DNA from: Micromonospora cremea
GTDB taxonomy: Bacteria > Actinomycetota > Actinomycetes > Mycobacteriales > Micromonosporaceae
NCBI RefSeq assembly: GCF_900143515.1
Contig: NZ_FSQT01000002.1
Location: 3,163,501 to 3,227,500, forward strand
Length of the DNA: 64,000 nucleotides
Direction: 5' to 3'
This document shows, piece by piece, positions 1 through 6,731 of this stretch (position 1 is its first letter; every line of letters begins with the position of its first letter). The translations under genes and the position numbers were made by a program. Under the pieces are notes generated by a model that saw only the letters and a list, made by a program, of their open reading frames with translations, was not told the origin of the DNA and did not search any database.

Positions 1-124
1 GCGTCGCGGACTCGCGGATCAGGTCGTCGCGCAGGGCGGAGCGGGGGAAGTAGTGGTTTCCCTCCACCAGCACGGTGTCGTCGCTCTCGGCGACGACCAG
101 GTCGTTCCACACGGCTTTCGGCAT
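1..124 (-). CDS. DUF427 domain protein, N-terminal part (cut by window edge)
   Basis: The 41 visible residues start MPKAVWNDLVVAESDDTVL and continue with VEGNHYFPRSALRDD, the usual opening of small DUF427 proteins, which are beta-rich and of unknown biochemical function. The gene runs off the left edge, so length and C-terminus cannot be judged. The ATG is read on the minus strand at 122-124. It lies upstream of nothing obvious on its own strand except the YbaK-type gene that ends at 174. Confidence 0.75.
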   Translation of the reverse strand, partial: MPKAVWNDLVVAESDDTVLVEGNHYFPRSALRDDLIRESAT

Positions 125-173
125 ACGACCAACACTAGGCCGTGGCACCGACGGCGACAGCGGTCGCGACGGC

Positions 174-644
174 TCAGCGGGTCGGCTGTGGATCGGTGAC
201 GTCGGCCACGGTGGCCGCGAGCGCGGTGATCGCGGCGTCGGCGTCGACCGCGACGGCGAGGCCGCGCTCGCCGGCGCCGAGGGTGATCTCCCGGCCGCGC
301 AGCCGCTCGTCCGCGATCACCGGCCAGGCGGTGCTCGCGCCGAACGGGGTGATGGTGCCGCGCTCGTAGCCGGTGGCGGCGAGGGCGCCCGCCGCGTCCG
401 GCATGGACATCCGGTGCACCCCGAGCAGGGCGCGCAGCTTGGGCCAGGAGACGACCCGGTCGCCGGGGGTGAGGACGAACAGGTGGTCGTCCGCGCCCCG
501 GCGGACCACGATCGTCTTGACCACGTCGGGCACGGCCACGCCCCGGACGGCGGCGGCCTCCGCCAGGCTGCCGACCGCGCCGTGCGGGATCAGCCGGTAG
601 GGCAGTCCGGCGGAGTCCAGGGCGGCGATCGCGGGCGACGGCAT
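174..644 (-). CDS. YbaK/EbsC-type aminoacyl-tRNA deacylase
   Basis: This 156-residue protein has the length and layout of single-domain YbaK/EbsC/ProX proteins, which hydrolyse mischarged aminoacyl-tRNAs in trans. Visible family features are the opening helix and AVRGVAVPDVVKTIVVR, the core strand LFVLTPGDRVVSWPKLRALLG, and the glycine/proline segment GYERGTITPFGA. The ATG at 642-644 was chosen because homologues start just before the SPAIAALDSAG helix; the same frame is open further upstream but without family-like sequence. The tRNA specificity (Pro, Cys or Ala) cannot be told from sequence alone. Confidence 0.85.
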   Translation of the reverse strand: MPSPAIAALDSAGLPYRLIPHGAVGSLAEAAAVRGVAVPDVVKTIVVRRGADDHLFVLTPGDRVVSWPKLRALLGVHRMSMPDAAGALAATGYERGTITPFGASTAWPVIADERLRGREITLGAGERGLAVAVDADAAITALAATVADVTDPQPTR

Positions 645-737
645 GCACGCCACGGTAACCGCCGGGCCTGCCAACGGACGGGAAATGGCCACCGTCGACA
701 TCCCACGGTTTCCGGGGTACGGGCGTAAGGTGATCAC

Positions 738-2135
738 ATGCGCGCGGAGCGTGTGGATCACTCGGTTGACCATGATCAAGCGGTGGACACGCTGCGGCGG
801 TCGTACGCCGCGGTGCCCACGGGCGAGCCTGTCCGGCTCGCCAAACGCACCTCTAACCTGTTCCGCCCCCGGTCCGCTCCCCGGACCCCGGGGCTCGACG
901 TGAGCGGCCTCGGCCGGGTGCTGTCGGTCGACCCGACCGGTCGCACCGCCGACGTGCAGGGCATGTGCACGTACGAGGACCTGGTCGACGCGACGCTGCC
1001 GCACGGGCTGATGCCGCTGGTGGTGCCGCAGCTACGCACCATCACCCTGGGTGGGGCGGTCACCGGCCTCGGGATCGAGTCGACCTCCTTCCGCAACGGC
1101 CTGCCGCACGAGTCGGTACGGGAGCTGGACGTACTCACCGGCTCCGGCGAGATCATCACCGCCCGGCCGGAGGGCGAGCACGCGGACCTGTTCACCGCGT
1201 TCCCCAACTCCCTGGGCAGCCTCGGCTACGCCACCCGGCTGCGCATCGAGCTGCAACCGGTCGGCCGGTACGTGGCGTTGCGCAACATCCGGTTCACCCG
1301 GTTGGAGGCGCTCACCGACGCGATCGCCGAGGTGACCGCGACCCGGTCCTGGGCCGGCGAACCGGTCGACGCGATGGACGGGGTGATGTTCAGCCCCGGC
1401 GAGGCGTACCTGGTGCTGGCCACGTTCACCAACGCGGCCGACCCGCCCAGCGACTACACCGGCCAGGCGATCTACTACCGGTCGCTGCGCCAGCGCACCC
1501 GTGACGTGCTCACCGCGTACGACTATCTGTGGCGCTGGGACACCGACTGGTTCTGGTGCTCGGCGGCGTTCGGCGCCCAGCACCCGGTGGTGCGGCGGCT
1601 CTGGCCGGCGCGCTACCGGCGCAGCGACGTCTACCACCGACTGGTCCGGCTCGAGCACCGGCACCAGGTGGCGGCCCGGATCGACCGGCTGCGCGGCCAG
1701 CCGGCCCGGGAGCGGGTGGTGCAGGACGTGGAGATCCCGCTCGAACGTACCGCCGACTTCCTGCGCTGGTTCGCCGGCGCGGTGGGGATGAACCCGGTGT
1801 GGCTCTGTCCGTTGCGGTTGCGTGAGCCGGCGGGTCCCGGCTCTGCGCGGTCCTGGCCGCTGTATCCGCTCCGGCCGGGGCAGGACTACGTCAACATTGG
1901 GTTCTGGGGGAGCGTGCCGATCGCGCCGGGCGCCGCCGACGGCGACATCAACCGCACGATCGAACGCAGGGTGTCGGAGTCGGGCGGGCACAAGTCGCTC
2001 TACTCCGACGCGTATTACGACCGGGACGCCTTCGATCGCCTCTACGGCGGCGACACGTGGCGCGCGGTGAAGGACCGCTACGACCCGGACCACCGGCTGA
2101 CGGGACTGTACGAAAAGGCGGTAGCACGAGCATGA
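738..2135 (+). CDS. tmsA: FAD-dependent reductase of 10-methyl fatty acid synthesis (TmsA/BfaA-like)
   Basis: This 465-residue FAD_binding_4 oxidoreductase resembles DHCR24-like proteins: the FAD-binding stretch runs from LSVDPTGRTADVQGMCTYED through PQLRTITLGGAVTGLGIES (about residues 65-120). In actinobacteria, such a gene directly before a cyclopropane-synthase-like methyltransferase is the tms/bfa pair. There the methyltransferase makes a 10-methylene acyl chain and this reductase saturates it to 10-methylstearate (tuberculostearate-type) membrane lipid. The gene ends in an ATGA overlap with tmsB, so the two are translationally coupled. An AAGGTG ribosome site precedes the ATG. The symbol is given by context and family, not by close sequence comparison. 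Confidence 0.75.
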   Translation: MRAERVDHSVDHDQAVDTLRRSYAAVPTGEPVRLAKRTSNLFRPRSAPRTPGLDVSGLGRVLSVDPTGRTADVQGMCTYEDLVDATLPHGLMPLVVPQLRTITLGGAVTGLGIESTSFRNGLPHESVRELDVLTGSGEIITARPEGEHADLFTAFPNSLGSLGYATRLRIELQPVGRYVALRNIRFTRLEALTDAIAEVTATRSWAGEPVDAMDGVMFSPGEAYLVLATFTNAADPPSDYTGQAIYYRSLRQRTRDVLTAYDYLWRWDTDWFWCSAAFGAQHPVVRRLWPARYRRSDVYHRLVRLEHRHQVAARIDRLRGQPARERVVQDVEIPLERTADFLRWFAGAVGMNPVWLCPLRLREPAGPGSARSWPLYPLRPGQDYVNIGFWGSVPIAPGAADGDINRTIERRVSESGGHKSLYSDAYYDRDAFDRLYGGDTWRAVKDRYDPDHRLTGLYEKAVARA

Positions 2136-3475
2136 GCCTGACCGACCGAGATCAGGGGGCGGCGAGCGTCCCCGCCACCCCGCCGGCGGGGGGCCGGCGA
2201 ACGGGTCCAACCGTGGCGGACGTCGTCCGCGCGGTCACCGCTGGGCCGCTGCCGGTGCGGATCACCGGGTACGACGGCAGCGCCCTCGGCCCGTCCGACG
2301 CCGGCATTACCCTGTCGATCCGCACCGAGCGGGGGCTGTCGTACCTGCTCACCGCCCCCGGCGACCTGGGCATGGCCCGGGCCTACGTCAGTGGTGACCT
2401 GGCGTTGCAGGGGGTGCACCCGGGTGACCCGTACGAGGCGCTGCAGGTGCTCAAGGACGAGCTGCGGCTGCGCCCACCGTCGCTGGCCGAGGGGCTGACG
2501 CTGGTCCGCGGGCTGGGCTGGGAGCGGCTGCTGCCGCCGCCGGCCCCGCCGCAGGAGGCGCAGCCGCGCTGGAAGCGGGTGATGAACGGGCTGCGGCACT
2601 CGCGGGTCCGGGACAGCACGGCCATCTCGCACCACTACGACGTCTCCAACGCCTTCTACGAGAAGGTGCTCGGCCCGTCGATGACGTACACCTGCGCGGT
2701 GTTCCGGTCTCCAGAGGACACGCTGGAGCAGGCTCAGGCGTCGAAGTACGACCTGGTCGCCGGCAAGCTGGCGCTCAAGCCGGGGATGCGGCTGCTCGAC
2801 GTGGGCTGCGGCTGGGGCGGCATGGTCCGGCACGCCGCGCGCGAGTACGGCGTCAAGGCGCTCGGGGTGACCCTGTCGAAGGCGCAGGCGCAGTGGGCGC
2901 AGGCGGCGATCGAACGGGAGGGGCTGACCGAGCTGGCCGAGGTGCGGCACCTGGACTACCGGGACGCGCCGGCGGAGCAGTTCGACGCCATCTCCTCCAT
3001 CGGGTTGACCGAGCACATCGGGGTGCGCAACTACCCGGCCTACTTCGCGGCGCTGCGGGACCGGCTCCGGCCGGCCGGGCGGTTGCTCAATCACTGCATC
3101 ACGCGGGCGGACAATCGCGCGCCGCACCGCTCCGGCGCGTTCATCGACCGGTACGTCTTTCCCGACGGGGAGCTGGCCGGCCCGGGTCGGCTGATCAGCG
3201 AGGTGCACGACTCCGGGCTGGAGGTGCACCACGAGGAGAACCTGCGGCAGCACTACGCGCTGACGCTGGCCGCCTGGTGCCGCAACCTGGTCGAGCACTG
3301 GGACTTCTGCGTCTCGGAGGTGGGCGCGGGCACCGCCCGGGTGTGGGGGCTGTACATGGCCGGGTCGCGGATGGCGTTCGAGCGCAACGGCATCCAGTTG
3401 CACCAGGTGCTGGCCACCCGCAACGAGCCGGAGGGCAGGAACAGCTACCCGCTGCGCCCCGACTGGCTGCCCTGA
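2132..3475 (+). CDS. tmsB: SAM-dependent fatty acyl methyltransferase, cyclopropane-synthase family (TmsB/BfaB-like)
   Basis: The 447-residue protein belongs to the CFA synthase/mycolic acid methyltransferase family. It has the family entry segment AISHHYDVSNAFYEKVLG (about residue 165), SMTYTCAVF, the SAM motif LLDVGCGWGG (221-230) and the active-site region ISSIGLTEHIGVRNYP. Its start overlaps the stop of the preceding FAD reductase (ATGA), the arrangement of tms operons. Expected role: SAM-dependent methylation of oleoyl chains on phospholipids to the 10-methylene form. A strong terminator follows at 3491, so the operon here is two genes; no separate tmsC is seen. Confidence 0.8.
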   Translation: MSLTDRDQGAASVPATPPAGGRRTGPTVADVVRAVTAGPLPVRITGYDGSALGPSDAGITLSIRTERGLSYLLTAPGDLGMARAYVSGDLALQGVHPGDPYEALQVLKDELRLRPPSLAEGLTLVRGLGWERLLPPPAPPQEAQPRWKRVMNGLRHSRVRDSTAISHHYDVSNAFYEKVLGPSMTYTCAVFRSPEDTLEQAQASKYDLVAGKLALKPGMRLLDVGCGWGGMVRHAAREYGVKALGVTLSKAQAQWAQAAIEREGLTELAEVRHLDYRDAPAEQFDAISSIGLTEHIGVRNYPAYFAALRDRLRPAGRLLNHCITRADNRAPHRSGAFIDRYVFPDGELAGPGRLISEVHDSGLEVHHEENLRQHYALTLAAWCRNLVEHWDFCVSEVGAGTARVWGLYMAGSRMAFERNGIQLHQVLATRNEPEGRNSYPLRPDWLP

Positions 3476-3490
3476 CCGTCGCCGCCTGAA

Positions 3491-3517
3491 GCCGCGCCGA
3501 CGATCGGCGCGGCTTTT
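3491..3517 (+). terminator. Intrinsic terminator after tmsAB
   Basis: A perfect 10-bp stem (GCCGCGCCGA/TCGGCGCGGC, three-base loop) is followed by TTTT, 15 bases after the tmsB stop. Confidence 0.85.
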
Positions 3518-3527
3518 GGCGAACCCA

Positions 3528-3556
3528 TTGACAAACAAATTTTGTACGTACAAACT
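3528..3556 (+). promoter_or_regulatory. Promoter with 14-bp palindromic operator for the ArsR-like/SRPBCC operon
   Basis: A consensus-like -35 box TTGACA (3528-3533) is followed 17 bases later by CAAACT. The interval holds the perfect palindrome TTTGTACGTACAAA (3541-3554). This AT-rich site stands out in GC-rich DNA and sits 12 bases before the start of the regulator gene, so autoregulation is likely. The regulator-operator pairing is inferred. Confidence 0.7.
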
Positions 3557-3565
3557 GATTTTGCC

Positions 3566-4123
3566 ATGAGAGACGTCCTGTACCTGGAACAGATCGAGCA
3601 GGCCGAGGTCCTGCTCAAGCCGCAGCGCGTCGAGGTGCTGCGGCAACTGGCCGAGCCGCGCACCTGCACCGAGGTCGCGGCCCGACTCGACCAGACGCCA
3701 CAGCGCGTCTACTACCACGTCAAGCAGCTCGTCGCGGCCGGCCTGGTCGAGCTGGTCAACGAGCGCAAGGTCCGCGGCATCACCGAGGGCATCTACCAGG
3801 CCGCCGCCCGCTCCTACTGGCTCTCGCCCCGCCTGGTTGGCCGGATCGGGCTGCGGCGGGCCCGCGACGAGCTGAGCCTGGGCTACCTGCTGGACCTGAT
3901 GGAAGAGGTCCAGGCCGACATCGCCGCCCTGGACCGGGCGGCGCCCGAGCTGCCCTCGATCGGGGTCTCCGGCGAGATCCGGGTGCCGGCGGAGCAACGC
4001 CAACAGTTCCTGCATGACCTGCAAACCGCACTTCAAGACCTGTTCACCCGCTACGGCGGCAGCGAAGGAGATGCCTTCAAACTCGCCGTGGCCTGCTATC
4101 CGAAAGGGAACGACCATGAGTGA
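3566..4123 (+). CDS. Winged-helix (ArsR-like) transcriptional regulator
   Basis: The 185-residue protein opens with a winged-helix domain (about residues 15-85): LKPQRVEVLRQLAEPRTCTE, then the recognition helix LDQTPQRVYYHVKQLVAAGL and a wing. The C-terminal 90 residues are helical with no recognised ligand motif. The ATG at 3566 is preferred over an earlier in-frame codon because that one lies inside the palindromic operator. The 3' end overlaps the SRPBCC gene by 8 bases, a common ArsR-SRPBCC (AHSA1) operon form in actinobacteria, in which the regulator controls its partner. Confidence 0.85.
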   Translation: MRDVLYLEQIEQAEVLLKPQRVEVLRQLAEPRTCTEVAARLDQTPQRVYYHVKQLVAAGLVELVNERKVRGITEGIYQAAARSYWLSPRLVGRIGLRRARDELSLGYLLDLMEEVQADIAALDRAAPELPSIGVSGEIRVPAEQRQQFLHDLQTALQDLFTRYGGSEGDAFKLAVACYPKGNDHE

Positions 4124-4994
4124 ACCGTTGAAGGTGCAGGCCCGCCTCTCCGCGCCCGTCGGGCGCGTCCGCCAGGCCCTGACCGATCCGGCCGAGCTGC
4201 GACTCTGGCTGTCCGAGCACGCCGAGGTCGAGCTGCCCCAGCGGTACGAGTTCTGGGGCCGGTACACCCCCGACGGCGACGCCCCGCACCAGCGGCTGCT
4301 GCACGCCGACGACGACACGTTGCGCTTCACCTGGCTGCTGGACGGCGTGGAGACCACCACCGAGTTCCAGCTGGCCGCCGAAGGCCCCGACAGCACCGTG
4401 CTGACGCTGACGCAGAGCCACTTCGACTTCGCCGAGGCGATGAGCGGCTCCAGCATCCGCGGTGTGCTCCAGACCTACTGGTCGCTGGCCATCGCCAACC
4501 TGGCCTCCCACCTCGAGGGCCGGCCGCTGCTGCCGCGGACCGATTTCACCTCCGCCGACCTGCGCGGCGAGCTGGTCATCGCCGCCCCCGCCGACATGGT
4601 GTGGCAGTCGCTGACCGACTCCGAGCAGGCCAGCGCCTGGTTCGGCTACCCGATCGGCATCGAGCCCTGGGTCGGCGGCCGGTACGCCATGGGCGGCTTC
4701 GACGCCGGGTACGCGGCCAAGGTGGTCGACCTGGAGCCGGGCCGCAAGATGTCCATCGACTGGGGACCCACCGGCGTCACGACCTGGGAGCTGGCCGAGT
4801 CCGGTGGCCGGACCACGCTGACCTTCGTGCAGAGCGGCTTCGACGAGGGCAACCCCCCGTACGCGGCCTGGACCGGGTCGGTGGCCGGCCTGTCGGAGCT
4901 GCGCCGCTTCCACGAGGTGCCCGACTGGCAGCCGATCTGGCTCGCCGCCGACGTGCCCGGCCTGGATCCCGAGCCCACCGCAGCGGCTGGCTGA
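4116..4994 (+). CDS. Tandem SRPBCC (AHSA1-type) domain protein
   Basis: The protein has 292 residues, about twice a single AHSA1 domain. Two related START-like domains can be seen: one from VQARLSAPVGRVRQALTDP (residues 6-125) and a second from LRGELVIAAPADMVWQSLTD (about 148-280). Such domains bind hydrophobic ligands or act as Aha1-like co-chaperones; the ligand here is unknown. It overlaps the upstream winged-helix regulator gene, so regulation by that protein through the palindrome at 3541 is likely. The duplication in one chain is the only unusual point. Confidence 0.85.
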   Translation: MSEPLKVQARLSAPVGRVRQALTDPAELRLWLSEHAEVELPQRYEFWGRYTPDGDAPHQRLLHADDDTLRFTWLLDGVETTTEFQLAAEGPDSTVLTLTQSHFDFAEAMSGSSIRGVLQTYWSLAIANLASHLEGRPLLPRTDFTSADLRGELVIAAPADMVWQSLTDSEQASAWFGYPIGIEPWVGGRYAMGGFDAGYAAKVVDLEPGRKMSIDWGPTGVTTWELAESGGRTTLTFVQSGFDEGNPPYAAWTGSVAGLSELRRFHEVPDWQPIWLAADVPGLDPEPTAAAG

Positions 4995-5010
4995 CGCGGT
5001 AACAGCCCTT

Positions 5011-5047
5011 GCGAGCGCCGGCCCACCCACCACGGGCCGGCGCTCGC
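5011..5047. terminator. Bidirectional terminator between SRPBCC gene and antitoxin gene
   Basis: A perfect 14-bp stem (GCGAGCGCCGGCCC and its complement) with a nine-base loop lies between two convergent genes. Confidence 0.8.
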
Positions 5048-5086
5048 CGCGCGTCCGGCCGGCGGGGTCCGGTCTCCGCCGGTGGC

Positions 5087-5404
5087 TCAGGCGATGGTGG
5101 CGATGTCGCCGTCATCGAAGTAGATGGCCTGGTGCAGCCGGCCGCCGAGCGCGGCAGCGTACCGGGCAACGACGTCCTGACCGGAAATCCGGCCCTGCTC
5201 GATCTGGGACACCCGGCCCTTGGTCACGCCCATCCGCTCGGCGATCTGTTGTTGAGTGAAGCCACGGGCGCGTCGCACCTCCGCGAGACGGTGCCCGACG
5301 ACCTGCGCGAGCAACTCCTCCTTGCCCGCTTGGACAGCCGCCTCGCCGCCGGCGCGCTGCACGTACTCCGCCCGGATGTCCGTCCACCGCACGTGACCAC
5401 TCAC
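5087..5404 (-). CDS. XRE-family antitoxin (HigA-like)
   Basis: This 105-residue protein has a C-terminal helix-turn-helix: RLAEVRRARGFTQQQIAERM then GVTKGRVSQIEQGRI (about residues 40-75). It is followed by an antitoxin-type tail with a beta-turn YFDDGDIATIA. The GTG start at 5402-5404 is preceded by the ribosome site AGGAGGGGGG and overlaps the stop of the upstream toxin frame (GTGA), the normal toxin-first order of HigBA modules. The same frame is open upstream through the toxin gene for about 100 codons, but that part has no antitoxin-like sequence. Expected role: neutralise the toxin and repress from the palindrome at 5724. Confidence 0.8.
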   Translation of the reverse strand: MSGHVRWTDIRAEYVQRAGGEAAVQAGKEELLAQVVGHRLAEVRRARGFTQQQIAERMGVTKGRVSQIEQGRISGQDVVARYAAALGGRLHQAIYFDDGDIATIA

Positions 5405-5706
5405 CGCTGTCCCCCCTCCTGTTGTGCGAGTTCCTTCAAGTAAATCTCGTAGCGTTGTTCGGCGAGCGGGATGGCCTGTCGATATCAACTCGACCACTGG
5501 CCCGCCTTGTCCCCGGCAACGAGCAGAATGCTCGCCCGCCAGGGGTCGAAGACGAAGAGGATGCGGACCGTGCCCGGCCCCAACTCCTTCAGGTTCGCTA
5601 TCGACGATCCGGTGATCGTGTCGGCCAACGGCCGGCCCAGCCCCGGTCCGGCTTCGGCGAGCGCGTCGATTGCCTGCACAACCCGGGCGAACGTCGCTTG
5701 GTCCAG
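5401..5706 (-). pseudogene. HigB/RelE-type toxin, broken by an in-frame TGA and a lost N-terminus
   Basis: The frame reads LDQATFARVVQAIDALAEAG, GPGLGRPLADTITGSSIANL and RILFVFDPWRASILLVAGD, all typical of Gp49/HigB toxins that cleave ribosome-bound mRNA. A TGA at 5485-5487 interrupts it exactly where the family has a Trp (QWSS-stop-YRQAIPLAEQRYEIY), and the frame then continues to a stop overlapping the antitoxin start. Upstream of LDQATF the family's first beta strand is missing and no ATG or GTG is in frame. The toxin is therefore judged dead or inactivated while the antitoxin gene stays intact. Confidence 0.75.
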
Positions 5707-5723
5707 GCTGGCGCACCGAAGCA

Positions 5724-5741
5724 GTATACCAATTGCTATAC
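5724..5741. promoter_or_regulatory. Near-perfect palindrome, likely antitoxin operator
   Basis: GTATACCAATTGCTATAC is palindromic except for one symmetric pair. On the minus strand it includes TATACT, a good -10 box, just before the toxin-antitoxin frames. Autoregulation by the XRE antitoxin is inferred. Confidence 0.6.
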
Positions 5742-5829
5742 CTGGCTGGCTGCGTCAGCAGCTCACCGCCGTTGCGATTCGCTGGCCGGATTCGGTGACT
5801 TATCCGCCTGAAGTGGGTACTGGCGTGCG

Positions 5830-6063
5830 ATGTTCTTCATCTTTGGTCTCCGTACCAAGGTCGACCGATCGGGTGTTGTTCAGCAGGTCTGCCGCAACTG
5901 CGGCAACCACGCCGCGCAGGTGATCACCCGTCGGTCGACCAAGTTCACCCTCTTCTTCATCCCGCTCATCCCGATCCGCACCCGGTATGCACAGCAGTGC
6001 ACCTTCTGCGGGGCGCAGTACGAGATCTCCAAGTCCGACGTCGACCGTCTCCCGGTCGGCTGA
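5830..6063 (+). CDS. Small zinc-ribbon protein
   Basis: The 77-residue protein has two cysteine pairs, CRNCGNHAAQV (about residues 21-31) and CTFCGAQYEIS (about 57-67), flanking a hydrophobic stretch FTLFFIPLIPI. This is the layout of small zinc-ribbon proteins that are common and uncharacterised in actinomycetes. No clear ribosome site precedes the ATG. Function unknown; metal binding is the only safe prediction. Confidence 0.75.
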   Translation: MFFIFGLRTKVDRSGVVQQVCRNCGNHAAQVITRRSTKFTLFFIPLIPIRTRYAQQCTFCGAQYEISKSDVDRLPVG

Positions 6064-6731
6064 ACCGCCGATGGCCCGCTTCCTCTGCTGGCTGATCCGC
6101 CGGCCACCGCCGCCGTCCGGCCCTCCGGTGCACACCGCCCCTCGCCCGCCCTGCACTCCCGGGCGGCGAAAGCGCCACCGCGCCCGCCGTCCGCTGGCCG
6201 GCACCAGGCTGCCCCGCTCACCCTGGAACCGCTCCGCCGGCCGCTGACCGCATCGGTTGCGCACCCACCTCCACCGGTGTGCGCCGTCCATCCGACTGTC
6301 GGGCGCCTCGTGTCAGAAAGGGCGTTGGCCGGCACCGGTGCTCGCCGTGCTCTGGCCGGGGCGGGTGTCACCCTCGGGTCCTGTCGAGCGCCCCGTATGT
6401 GGGGCACCGGGCACGACCAGCCCAGCCGGACGGATACAACCACCGGCGGGTGCAGCCGCGGAGCAATCGGGGCCAGCCCGAGCAAGCCGGGCCACCGGAC
6501 CGGAGAAGCCTCGCCGTCCAAGCCTCTCGGCATGCCCCGTTCCTGGGGCAGCTCGACAGGAGCGCGTACCAGAGGAGGGCCGACCCGGCACTTCCTCCTG
6601 TGTGGCCGGACCGGCTGGATTTGCGCGGCCGTCCGGTCCCTGGCGGGTACCTCGTGCGCTGACTAGGCTTTTGGGGTTTGCCGTGGACCGGTCCGCCGAG
6701 GGTGCACGCACGACGAAGAGCCGGAGCGACC
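6064..6731. other. Long GC-rich stretch without a convincing gene
   Basis: Several frames are open by chance on both strands, but none shows a ribosome site, a domain-like pattern or a consistent codon preference. An ATG at 6071, seven bases after the zinc-ribbon stop, opens a 58-codon Arg/Pro-rich frame that I do not trust as a gene. The last part (about 6640-6731) should hold the promoter of the GGDEF-EAL gene. Confidence 0.5.

Noticed and set aside
5405..5716. N-terminal extension of the antitoxin in one long open frame
   Set aside because: The upstream part is the out-of-frame reading of the toxin gene; the family start with a strong ribosome site is at 5402-5404.
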